Source: Raphanus sativus (Eukaryota; Streptophyta; Magnoliopsida; Brassicales; Brassicaceae). Taken from it: a stretch of 64,000 nt of DNA. Where the stretch lies: contig NC_079516.1 of the NCBI RefSeq assembly GCF_000801105.2, positions 18,568,998 to 18,632,997 on the forward strand, read 5' to 3'. Positions 44,501 through 54,200 of the stretch are shown piece after piece (within the stretch, counting starts at the first letter, position 1; each line of letters opens with the position of its first letter). The position numbers were made by a program, and so were the translations under genes. Below the pieces are notes generated by a model that had not been told where the DNA came from, searched no databases, and saw only the letters and a list, made by a program, of their open reading frames with translations.

Positions 44501-46443
44501 TTTCGGTGGAAAAACTTAATTTTACGAGTGGCAAAAAGTCGTTTTGGCTGTTTTGACAAAAAAACTCTTTTAATCAAACAACTCAATTTTACATTTTTGG
44601 TAGAAAGACTCAATTATGAAATTTTGACCAAAAAAATTGTTTTGTCGAAAAAATCACTTTGGCAGGAAACTCAATTTCGCGATTGGACAAAAAAAATCAG
44701 TTTTGCAATATTGACGAGAAAATATGTTTTGGCAACCCAAACCTTAAACCCAAACCATATATCATAAACCCTAAACCCAAACCCTAAACCCAAACCATAT
44801 ACCCTAAACCCAAACACTAAACCCAAACCATATACCCTAAACCCTAAACCCAAACCATATACCCTAAACCCAAACCATATACCCAAACTGTATACCCTAA
44901 ACCCAAACCCTAATCATAAACCCTAAACCCAAACTCTTATCCATTACGTGACTATGCTATACATGTTATGGTATGGAATACTCGACACACCCACAAACTT
45001 TGTATATATGAAATTCTCTAAAATTTTCTTAGAGAAAAATGATGAGTGGCGACGGTGTTGGAGAACAAAACAGTGTAACTGATCAAATATTGAGTAACAA
45101 GAATCATGAGACAGAGAAAGAGATATAAATTGCAAAATAAGAGAAAAAGAAATGTATTGTACTATACTGTAATTTAAAATAGTATAGAACATATGACGCA
45201 TGATATGAGATAGGGATTATGAAGAAAATTAGAGAAGTTTACACGATGGAAAGAGAAAGAGAAAAAACGGATGGAAGGGAGAGAGAGGGAAGATGTCAAA
45301 TAGATAGAAGAAAATGTGATGCCGAATAGATAAAAGATGATGGAGATGCGAATAGAGGGAGGGAGGGGGAGAGAGAGAGAGAAAGTGGTGAGGGATGGAG
45401 TAGAGGAGAATGAGAAAGTGGTGGTGGCTATGGTAGAGGAAGGAGATAGAGAGAAAGAGGGGAATGGAGGGATGTAATAAACAAAGGAACATGGGAATAA
45501 GTGGTGGTGGCTATGGTGGTAAATGAGGGAGGGAGAAAGAGAGGGAATAGACAAAGAAACATGCAGAGAAGGAGAAAATGGCGGGGCTATGGTGGTAGAG
45601 GAGGGAGAAAGAAAAATAGTGGAAGGGAGGGAGGGATGCAGAGGAAAAAAGAGATTGTACTATGCTATGTTTCTGACTATACTATACATGTGTGTAAAAT
45701 AGTATAGATTTACAATCGTGATTATAGAATATGATATAAAATTTACAAAATATATGTTTGTTTTGAAATTTTCAAAACATACTATATGTAAAAGAAAATC
45801 TATGTTTTTATCATGTTAACTACAAAGTTCAATAGTTGCTTTAACAGAAATTAAAAGCAATTAAAAATAGAAAGGGAAAACATGTTTGTGAGAAGAGTAA
45901 AAAATGAAAAAAAAATAAAAAATCAGAAAAATGCATGTCAAGGACAATATGGCAATTATTATACAAATATCATAGCCCTTCTTTTGTTATGTGTATATAC
46001 TTGGTTTAATTCCTACAATGGTTATGATTCCATATTTCCCTAATCCATTTCATTGTATTTTCTAAATTCAAGTAAATAATATTAGCTTGTGATTTAGATA
46101 ATAATTTTACAGTTTTGGTGAAAATTTCATTTTGCCGATATAAAACTCGATTTTGCGGTTGACAAGAAAAGTTGGCTAGTCTAGCATTTTTCCGGAAACT
46201 TGATAATACGGTTTCGGTGGAAAAACTTAATTTTACGAGTGGCAAAAAGTCGTTTTGGCTGTTTTGACAAAAAAACTCTTTTAATCAAACAACTCAATTT
46301 TACATTTTTGGTAGAAAGACTCAATTATGAAATTTTGACCAAAAAAATTGTTTTGTCGAAAAAATCACTTTGGCAGAAAACTCAATTTCGCGATTGGACA
46401 AAAAAAATCAGTTTTGCAATATTGACGAGAAAATATGTTTTGG
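41314..46443. repeat. Three tandem copies of a 1.71-kb unit
   Basis: Copy 1 spans about 41314-43026, copy 2 about 43027-44735, copy 3 about 44736-46443. Equivalent landmarks are 1708-1713 bp apart. Each unit contains in order: a telomere-like block, a roughly 300-bp AT-rich block (with the ATTACGTGACTATGCTATACATG start), a roughly 430-bp purine tract (41800-42230 and equivalents), an AT-rich block, and a TTTTGGCGGGAAAA-type minisatellite. The copies differ by only a few substitutions and 1-3-bp indels, so the expansion is recent. Both junctions read GTTTTGGCA/ACCCAAACC, and the third copy runs on into GTTTTGGCAGGAAATTCC, the ancestral right flank. No gene in the unit is convincing. Confidence 0.93.
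41800..42230 (+). repeat. Long purine tract (GAGAGA/GGGAGG), copy 1
   Basis: Nearly all A and G on the plus strand for over 400 bp, with GAGAGAGA runs, GGGAGGGAGGG and repeated GTGGTGGTGGCTATGG phrases; copies 2 and 3 are at about 43510-43940 and 45220-45650. Such tracts can form triplex DNA and bind plant GAGA-binding (BPC) proteins. The Ser/Pro/Leu-rich frames of 87-126 codons on the complementary strand are composition artefacts. Confidence 0.75.
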
Positions 46444-46900
46444 CAGGAAATTCCAATTTTACAGGTTTGTCATGAAAACTCGATTTTTACACTTTGACGG
46501 AAAAACTAATTTAGGCTAGAATACTAGATTTTCCAGTTTTAGCAGGAAAATTTGATTTTTTTTTTAGTTTTGGTTGTAAACTTGATTTTTCGTTTAGACA
46601 GAAAAACTCGATTTAAGATTAATTTGGGAACATTTTATTTTTTTCTGATTTGACGAGAAAGTTAATTTTTGGTTTTGGGAGAAAACTCAAATTTAATTTT
46701 GGCGAGAAAACTTTATTTTAAATTTTGGCAAAAATTTCGATTTTTCAACTTTGGCGAGAAAATATATTTCTAACGGAAAAGCTCATTTTGTGGTTATTTG
46801 TGGTTTTAGTTAAAAATTAAGTTTGTGGTTTTGCTTTTTAATGTAAAAGAACCGATTTGCGATTTTGACAGGAAATTTTAATTTTGCATAACAGAATAGA
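46444..46900 (+). repeat. TTTTGGCGGGAAAA-type minisatellite, right flank
   Basis: Continues the minisatellite of copy 3 without interruption: imperfect 25-30-bp units, e.g. GGTTTTGGGAGAAAACTCAA, TTTTGGCGAGAAAACTTTAT and ACTTTGACGGAAAAACTAA, gradually decaying. Confidence 0.75.
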
Positions 46901-47185
46901 TTTTAAATATATTTAAATATTATATAAAAATAGTGTAGAGTAAAAACCAAAGGGGGGAAAACTTAATCCCATAGATTCATGGATTAATTATGTTCAATAT
47001 TACTTTAGCCATATCACAAAAATTAGAGTTATGGTTGATAAATAGTCAAGGTTAACTCTGTTAGGCTGAGCCTATTTAAAAATCTCTAGTTTGGAGTATC
47101 CTGCCTAAAATTGTGTTACAGTCAAATCATGTTTAAAATTAGTTGGTATAGTAAGGTTGGACATTTTATTCGTTAATTTTATTTG
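46901..47185. other. Short AT-rich stretch
   Basis: Nothing recognisable between the minisatellite and the foldback element. Confidence 0.4.
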
Positions 47186-48342
47186 GGAAATCGGCCAAAA
47201 AAACACTGAACTTTTCAGGAATTGTCAAAAGAAATTTGGACATATGGACTGGTCAAACAAAACACAAACTTTTGATTGACTTTAGAATTAATTAACAATG
47301 TTTTCGTTGACTTGCCAATTTAGCACACCGTTAGAAAATTTAACAGAAAAAATGACATCGTTAAATGTTGGTGTTAAGTGAAACGACGTCGTTTTGAAAT
47401 GAGATGAAACGACGTCGTTTTACATGATTTGTAAAAATAAAATAAAGTCAACCGCTGGGTTCAAACCCGGGTTATTTGTATCAAATAACAAGGTACTTTA
47501 CCACTGGGCTAGTGGCTCAATCAATGAAGTTACTAACACATTTAATTATATTTGGTACTGATTGAATATAAAAAAATTATCTAAAAACTTAAAAAGATTT
47601 TTAAAATTTCTAAAAACTGAAAAATTAATTCCAAAAAAGAAAATTTTCATTTTTTTGGATTATAAAAAAAATTGAAAAAATCGAAAAATCGAAAAAAATT
47701 CTAAAAAGTTATAAATATTTCGAATCTGAAAACATATAATCAGAAACTATAAAAAATAAATAATAATAATAATAATAATAAATTATTTTTTATAGTTTCT
47801 GATTATATGTTTTCATATTTGAAAATTTTTATCACTTTTTTTTAATTTTGTTTCCGAATTATTTTATTTTTCAATTTTTCTTTTAAAAATTTGAAAAATG
47901 AAAATTTTCTTTTTGGGCATTTAAAAAAAAAAATAATAAAATAAAAAAATATTTTTTATAGATTCGAATCATTTTCAGATTCGAATTTATTTTTATAACT
48001 TTTTTTTGCTATTTTCGATTTTTTTTTTATTTTCAAAATTTTTAATCCTAAAATGAATTTTTTTTTGAATATGTTTTTAAAAATGAAAATTTTGGAAGAT
48101 ATTTGATTTTTTAAAGGAAAAATAAAATTTTATTTTTAATTTCAGTTTCAAAATTAATTTTATAAAAAAATTCTTTATTTTTCAAATTTTTGGAATTTTA
48201 AAGACCTTAATCGTAAGTTTCTTGATAATCTAAATAAGTCGATAAAAATTCAGGGTTTTATTGGCCAGACAAGTGTACAGCTTTCTTTTGGCAATTTTTG
48301 AAAAATTCGGTGTTTTTTTGGTCGATTTCTCAATTTTAATTC
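47186..48342. mobile_element. Foldback/TIR element with strong internal palindrome
   Basis: The left end GGGAAATCGGCCAAAAAAAC, CTGAACTTTTC, ATTGTCAAAAGAAA is mirrored on the right (about 48255-48342) as the reverse complement of GAGAAATCGACCAAAAAAAC, CCGAATTTTTC, ATTGCCAAAAGAAA. The centre holds a near-perfect hairpin: AACATATAATCAGAAACTAT (from about 47733) and ATAGTTTCTGATTATATGTT (from about 47794), loop (AATA)n. Subterminal AACGACGTCGTTTT palindromes occur twice near 47390 and 47410. Mutator-like or foldback origin is likely; the target duplication is ambiguous in AT-rich flanks. No coding region. Confidence 0.7.
47447..47525 (-). other. tRNA-like segment inside the foldback element
   Basis: On the minus strand, TAGCCCAGTGGTAAAG (A-box-like) and CGGGTTTGAACCCAGC (T-arm/B-box-like) are spaced as in a tRNA gene. 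The ends do not form an acceptor stem, so this is a tRNA-derived fragment or SINE head rather than a functional tRNA. Confidence 0.4.
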
Positions 48343-48600
48343 GATTTGTTATTCATTTTGATTCGAAATACAGATATTTGTAAGCTTTTGAAACAAAAAA
48401 AATTATAAATAAATAACTATTAAAAATGAAATAAATCGCAAATACTTAAAAATTAGAGTCGGATATCCGCTCAGACTTATATATAAATATGTGTATATGT
48501 AAAATTAAATATAGAAGTTTCAATTTATAATTTTATATAACTATTTTTTTGTCAACTGTATAACTATTATTTAACATATAATTTTATTATTTTCAACAGG
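48343..48600 (+). repeat. Dispersed AT-rich repeat, copy 3
   Basis: Shares TTATTCATTTTGATTCGAAA, AAATCGCAAATACTTAAAAA, TTAGAGTCGGATATCCGCTC and ACATATAATTTTATTATTTT with 13590-13830 in the same order. An ultrashort retroposition scar lies inside (48536-48568). Confidence 0.55.
48536..48568 (-). mobile_element. Ultrashort retroposition scar
   Basis: A 10-bp direct repeat TATAACTATT (48536-48545 and 48559-48568) encloses 13 nt, T(5)GTCAACTG. The T(n)GTCAAC insert is the same as in the scar at 56271-56312. The first copy of the host dispersed repeat (13800) lacks it. Confidence 0.6.
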
Positions 48601-48779
48601 AAAAGTGGTAATAAAAAAATGAACTTTTTAACTGGAAAAGTGTTTATTTCCCTATCTTGAGAAAATACCAAAAAAAACCCAATTTTAATCCGAAAATAAA
48701 AATAAATACCGAAGCATCACCCAATTAAAATCAAGCATTTTATAGGTAAGAGATCTGTGAGCTCATACGTTATCATCAA

Positions 48780-50305
48780 ATGGCGAAGGAGACAGTGTGT
48801 GTAACCGGCGCCAACGGTTTCATCGGATCCTGGATCATCCGAACGCTACTTGACAACGGATACACCAAAATCCACGCCTCGATATACCCAGGATCCGACC
48901 CGACTCAGCTCCTCAAACTACCAAGACCCGACGAGACAAACACCGAGATCAAGATCTTCGAAGCCGATCTCCTAGACTCCGACGCCATTGCCCGAGCCGT
49001 AGACGGGTGCGCTGGAGTGTTCCATGTGGCGTCACCTTGTACGTTGGATCCACCGGAGAATCCGGAGAAGGAGCTGGTCGAACCGGCGGTTAAGGGAACG
49101 ATCAATGTGTTGTTGGCAGCTAATAGGTTCAATGTGAGGCGCGTGGTGATCACTTCCTCTATCTCGGCTTTGGTTCCGAACCCTGATTGGCCGGAAGGAA
49201 GACCTGTAGATGAGTCTTCGTGGACCGATCTCGAGTTTTGCAAGTCGATGCAGGTTCGTTAATTTCGATTTAAGACTTATTTTTTAATGGAATCTTTTAG
49301 TTATGTATTTATTGGCTTAATTTTTGATGGAATCATTTATTTATTGGTTTATAGTTTGGATAAAAAACATGTTTTTAGGGAATCTCTTATTTATGTATTT
49401 ATTGGTTCAACATGTGATTTTAAACATATTTTATGGGAATCTTTAATTATGTATTGATTGGTTTATAATTTTGTTTTTAATTTATTAAAACTTTTAATAA
49501 CGTATTTTTTGGTTTGTAATTTCGATTTTAAAAAAACTTATATGGAATTTTAAATGTTTATTTATTGGTTTATAATTTTAAATCTAAACATAATTTTGTG
49601 AAATTTTAAATATTTATTTATTGGTTTATAATTTTAAATTTAAATATATTTTTTGAGGAATCTTATAGTTATATATTTATTGGTTTATAATTTCAAATCC
49701 GAACATAATTTTTTGAATTTAAATACTTATTTATTGGTTTATAATTTTAAATTTAAACATAATTTTGTGGAATATTTATTTATATATTTATTGGTTTATA
49801 ATTTCGAATTTAGAAATGGTATCCAATTTCAAAGACACTAGCTGAGAAAGCAGCTTGGGAGTTTTCTGAGAAGCATGGAACCAACGTTGTGACCGTCCAT
49901 CCATCCACATGCCTCGGACCACTTCTGCAACCTAGCCTAAACGCAAGCTGCGCCGTTTTGCTCCAGCTCTTACAAGGCTCGACCGAGACACAAGAGCATC
50001 ATTGGCTCGGTGTGGTGCACGTGAGAGATGTGGCTAAAGCTCACGTGATGCTGTTCGAAACACCTGAAGCTTCTGGTCGGTTTCTATGCAGTAACGGGAT
50101 CTATCAGTTCAGTGAGTTCGCTGCTCTGGTCTCCAAACTCTTCCCTGAGTTTGGTGTTCACAAGTTTGATAAAGAAACTCAACCAGGGCTTGCAGCGTGT
50201 AAAGATGCGGCTAAGAGATTGATTGAGATGGGGTTGGTGTTTACTCCGGTTGAAGATGCGGTTAAGGGGACGGTCCAGAGTCTTAGAGACAAAGGCTTCC
50301 TCTGA
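48780..50305 (+). CDS. Cinnamoyl-CoA reductase-like NAD(P)-dependent oxidoreductase
   Basis: Extended short-chain dehydrogenase of the CCR/DFR-like family, presumed cytosolic and NADP(H)-dependent; substrate unknown. Two exons, 48780-49253 and 49814-50305, join in phase to 321 residues. The start MAKETVCVTGANGFIGSWII has the Rossmann GxxGxxG motif. Further landmarks are CAGVFHVASPC, VKGTINVLLAANRFNVRRVV, ITSSISALVPNP and KWYPISKTLAEK, in which Tyr-x3-Lys is the catalytic pair, and GVVHVRDVAKAHVMLFETPE. The canonical CCR signature NWYCYGK is replaced by KWYPISK, so true lignin CCR activity is unlikely. The intron (49254-49813) is a minisatellite. No lesion seen. It resembles At2g02400, in agreement with the neighbouring genes. 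Confidence 0.9.
49265..49808 (+). repeat. Intronic minisatellite of the CCR-like gene
   Basis: About eight imperfect units of 60-80 bp built from TATTTATTGGTTTATAATTT, AAATTTAAACATAATTTT and GGAATCTTTTA fill almost the whole intron. Units vary in length and decay towards the 5' side. The last unit runs into the 3' splice site (TTTAG at 49809-49813). Confidence 0.8.
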
Positions 50306-50485
50306 ATGAATTTAATATCGTCGCAAATTCCCAACTATGTGACCTTTGTTGTAATGTACAAGTAGAGGAACTAAGAAGTGAACGGGTGGTTCATATGATA
50401 CATCTATGTATTGAGTACAAGGTATTATCAACACAACATTGTTGTTCCTCTTGTCTGTGAGGTTTTATTGGAGCTGAGAGTAGCT
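50306..50485. other. 3' flank of the CCR-like gene
   Basis: Presumed 3' UTR and terminator region; no distinctive motif. Confidence 0.4.
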
Positions 50486-50593
50486 TCAGCTGGTTGAAGC
50501 AGGAGCATCTGGCTGCTTCTCTGGGATAGCGGTTTACAACGCAGGAAGATCCTTGTAAGACTCGTATCATTTTGCTAGAGTCGGATACGGTTC
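50486..50593 (-). pseudogene. Last-exon relic of a second zeta-class GST
   Basis: The minus strand reads (E)PYPTLAK-stop-YESYKDLPAL-stop-TAIPEKQPDAPASTS-stop, clearly the final exon of a zeta GST paralogous to the intact gene just upstream (51300-51407 reads [16 protein letters not shown]... QPDAPAPMI). Cys has become TGA, a second in-frame stop follows, and the G that should begin the exon after the splice acceptor is missing. No other exon was found nearby. Arabidopsis carries two adjacent zeta GST genes here, so this is probably what remains of the second one. Confidence 0.8.
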
Positions 50594-51299
50594 TGTAGAT
50601 AATACAATACAATATAAAAAACATGATTTACCAAATTGTAGAAGTACAAACGTGAGTGATGCGAGGGAGAAATTAAGAAAAGCGGTAGTATATGTGTGAG
50701 TGTGATCCAAAGATAGGATGTTTTAAAATAGAACTGATCAAGGATTCTAGAGCCAAAGATAGCATATGTAGTATGCTAAAAGCTAGGCCTGAAAAATGTT
50801 GTGTAGCGGAAAAAGGAATGACAAGTACCATGTTGATACGCAACTCCTAGTAATTTCAAAGAATAAGAAGTGGAAAATTCGAAGGGGACACAGAAAAGAT
50901 GTGTAGAGAACTATATTATTTTTTTGTTTCCTTTAGACTTTCTAGTAGACAAAGGTTTAATACTCTTTTTTTTTGTTGCAACATTAAGGCAATCAAAACC
51001 GTATAGTATTTTCTCTGCGATGGATGAATATGATATGAGAAAGAGTCCACCACGAGTCCACGACCATTGCAAGTAGATCCATGCTAGGCAGGTTTGTGTA
51101 ACTAAGTAAATATCGTCCGGGACAGTGGGGTCGGGCAGAGTGAGAGGACAGAGCTGAAACGCTAACAAATTTTCAGATTGTACCCAGTTTAATCAAAAGA
51201 GGAAACTTACTAAATATCTTGTGATAATTGGAAATGAAAATGAAAGAGTTAAAAGAAGAATTAAACATGAATGGTACAAGGTTTTTTAGTTTCACATAA
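50594..51299. other. Between GST relic and intact GST
   Basis: No gene. Short frames at 50870-51170 match nothing. It includes the 3' UTR of the intact GST on its right side. Confidence 0.4.
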
Positions 51300-54200
51300 T
51301 CAAATCATTGGAGCTGGAGCATCTGGCTGCTTGGCTGGGACTGCATCTTCAAATACAGACAGTTTCTTATATGACTCATAGCACTTGGCAAGAGTCGGGT
51401 ACGGTTCCTGTAGAAAAGAACCAGCCCATACAAAACTAAATTAAACATGTTTTCACAAAACTATTAAAAGTAAGAAATCGCGGTTATGAGAAATATTGAA
51501 GACAGAGTTTATATTATTACCACATCAATCTTGAATTTGATCATAGCCCCATGGACTTGGGTTACTAGAAAAAGATCAGCCTGCAAAAAAAGACGACGCT
51601 TCCATAATTTTTAAACCTGTCAATATGCTTTTCGAATCTTGGAAAAAAGAGAGTTAGCATAGAGTAGTTTAGAGCAATATACCAAGTAAATCTCATCACC
51701 AGTTGCATATTTTCCAGCGCAATTCACCAAGAGCTTCTCCAAAGCTGAGAGACATATATATGTGTGTGTAATACAATCAATTATCGGAAAAGATTCACCA
51801 AAATCTCAACTAAAACATTTTTAACAACAAGTCTCTTGGGTCTTAATTATGTTACCTGTATATCCTTTTCTAATAGCGTTAGTAACCCAAGCAATTTTTT
51901 CTTCACCATTTGTCTTTTCCTCAATGTACCTCTATGTGTACAACAAGAAAGAAACAAAAACGTAGCTTCTCATATTTTATCTTTAGACCAAACAATGATA
52001 AGAGTTTAAGAAGTCTGAAGTTATAATCAGTTTCATGTTCTTACAATAACAGCTAAATTCTGATGTGGCTGTATACCAGAGGAGATAATACTGGCAACCT
52101 GAAATAAAAAATTTAAAAGAAGAACCATTACTGTCGTTGTAACTTGTATGCATTCAGTTTGTAGTGTTTCTTGGACCAAAAGATACCTGGTAGACCGGGC
52201 CTCGTAGTCTGGTGGTAAAGGAACCTCGGCTGAGGTGCCCGCCATCACGAGTTCGAGCCCCGGCCACAGCGGATTTAACATGGTTTTCGTTTGGCCTCCA
52301 GGACCTTCCTTGCCAGTTCCGGTTAGACGCGGTGGGATAGTCGGACTAAGTGAGAGGTCCGGATACCTGAATTATCAAAAAAAAAAAAAAAAAAAAAAAG
52401 ATACCTGGTAATTTAGAGCTCGTTTATGGAGGTCACGAGGTAACAAAGGTGGCTCAGGATACTTCTCATCCAGATACTGTGAATCAAGAAAACCACAAAA
52501 TGTTCGAGGAAAACTTTCCATTGAATAATTCACAAACTACAAAACATGCATAAATGACTGTTTTCGTTTATTTTACCAAAAGAAAATGACTATTTTCGTT
52601 TACTTACCATAATAATAGCAAGAGAATCTGTAATCACAACCTCTCCATCAACAAGCGCAGGCACAGTACCCATTGGATTGATCTTCATGAAATCTTGAGG
52701 ATCAAATAGGTTATTTTTACGCTTTGAGATTTTTTTTTAGGTTTCTTTTTCCATAGTATAATAATTTAAATGTACAACGTGAAAAATCACATAGACTATA
52801 AAGAATCTACAGCTACAGGTTAAGTTAGGACCCTTTAAAACATGAGTGAGTTACATATTCGGACACTTTTTTCTCTTTTTTAACACATTCAGACACATCA
52901 CGCTGGAAGGACACTTTAACATGTTTCTGAGCTGATTTGAGACTATTATGTCCCTCACTTCCTTAGCCGAGACCAGTGTTGAGTTAGTGATAATATTTTT
53001 ATATTGTCAAGTTGTCAAGTACCGTACAGCTTTGCGTTTTGTGTTTACTCGGAGAAGTTGTCGTTTGGTTCCTGGAGAGCAGTGACAAACAACAGATGTC
53101 GGATGAAATCCAATCCAAAGGTGAGGACCAGTTTTGAAAGTAGATTTGATAATAAAATATTCTTTCTTCTCAACATATATATATATATTTGTCTTTTTCA
53201 AAATTTTAAGATATATAAAGAAATTATAATTGGTACAATAAATTATAATTTCTTTTTCTCTATATTTTAAGATCCATTTGTATATATATATTTTATATAT
53301 TTTAAAAATTATATAAAAATACATTGACATAGAAAATGTGGACGGAAAAAATGTAGATATGGACAAAAAATACTTAAACACAAAATGTGGACATGGACAT
53401 CAAAGTTGGACACTAACACTAAAACGTTAAAATCCATACTTACACCAAGTTAGTTCTATATTAGTTACATGTTATTCTTGTTTATTTCACCCTTTAATAT
53501 GTTTTGCCTATATTTTCTTTTTAAAATATTTAAATCAAATAAATTTATGACTATAAATTATGATTTTTAATTCTCTACATTTAGACATCCGTTTTGGTAT
53601 ATATATATATATATATATATAGATATATTATATTTTAACATTTATACAAAAGGTTATTTGAACATAAAAAGTTTGGATAATAATTTTTTTTTATTTGAGA
53701 AATGTGGACAGCAAAATTGTGGATATGGTAAATTTTGTTTTGATTTTTCATATTCAAAAAACTTGGACATGATTTTATGGACAAAGTTTTGTGAATAAAA
53801 TTTTGTAGAATCAATTTTGTGTCCAAGGTTCATTTCCAGATATTTCTTCGTAAATTTTTGGACATGATTTTGTATAGGATGATTTTCCAAGTCATATATT
53901 TCTTACGAAAGGAGCCATCTTTAAGGTTGACATACATATTTCATCCAAACATCTCGACGGAAGAGCATCTCAACGGAAGAACACTAAACTTTTAAATTAA
54001 ATCTCACGAAAGGAGCCATCTTTAAGGTTCCATTAAAATAGTCATGTGCTTACACCATTTTTTTTTCCACAGATCTGAAGCAAGTCTAAATCAAGTGTTT
54101 TCCATACATTACTTCATCAAAAAGAAATCTTGATATGTATATAAATCAAAGCTTCACTGAGCTTAGATTCATGGAGTTTTCACACAGTTGTGGACTCAGT

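Noticed and set aside
41523..46475. Conserved open frames repeated in each 1.7-kb unit (about 68-126 codons)
   Set aside because: They are identical because the DNA copies are recent; composition (Ser/Leu/Pro or Arg/Gly from the purine tract) and frame differences caused by 2-bp indels between copies argue against coding.
47447..47525. Possible functional tRNA on the minus strand
   Set aside because: A/B-box-like segments exist but the ends do not pair into an acceptor stem, and it lies inside a foldback element.
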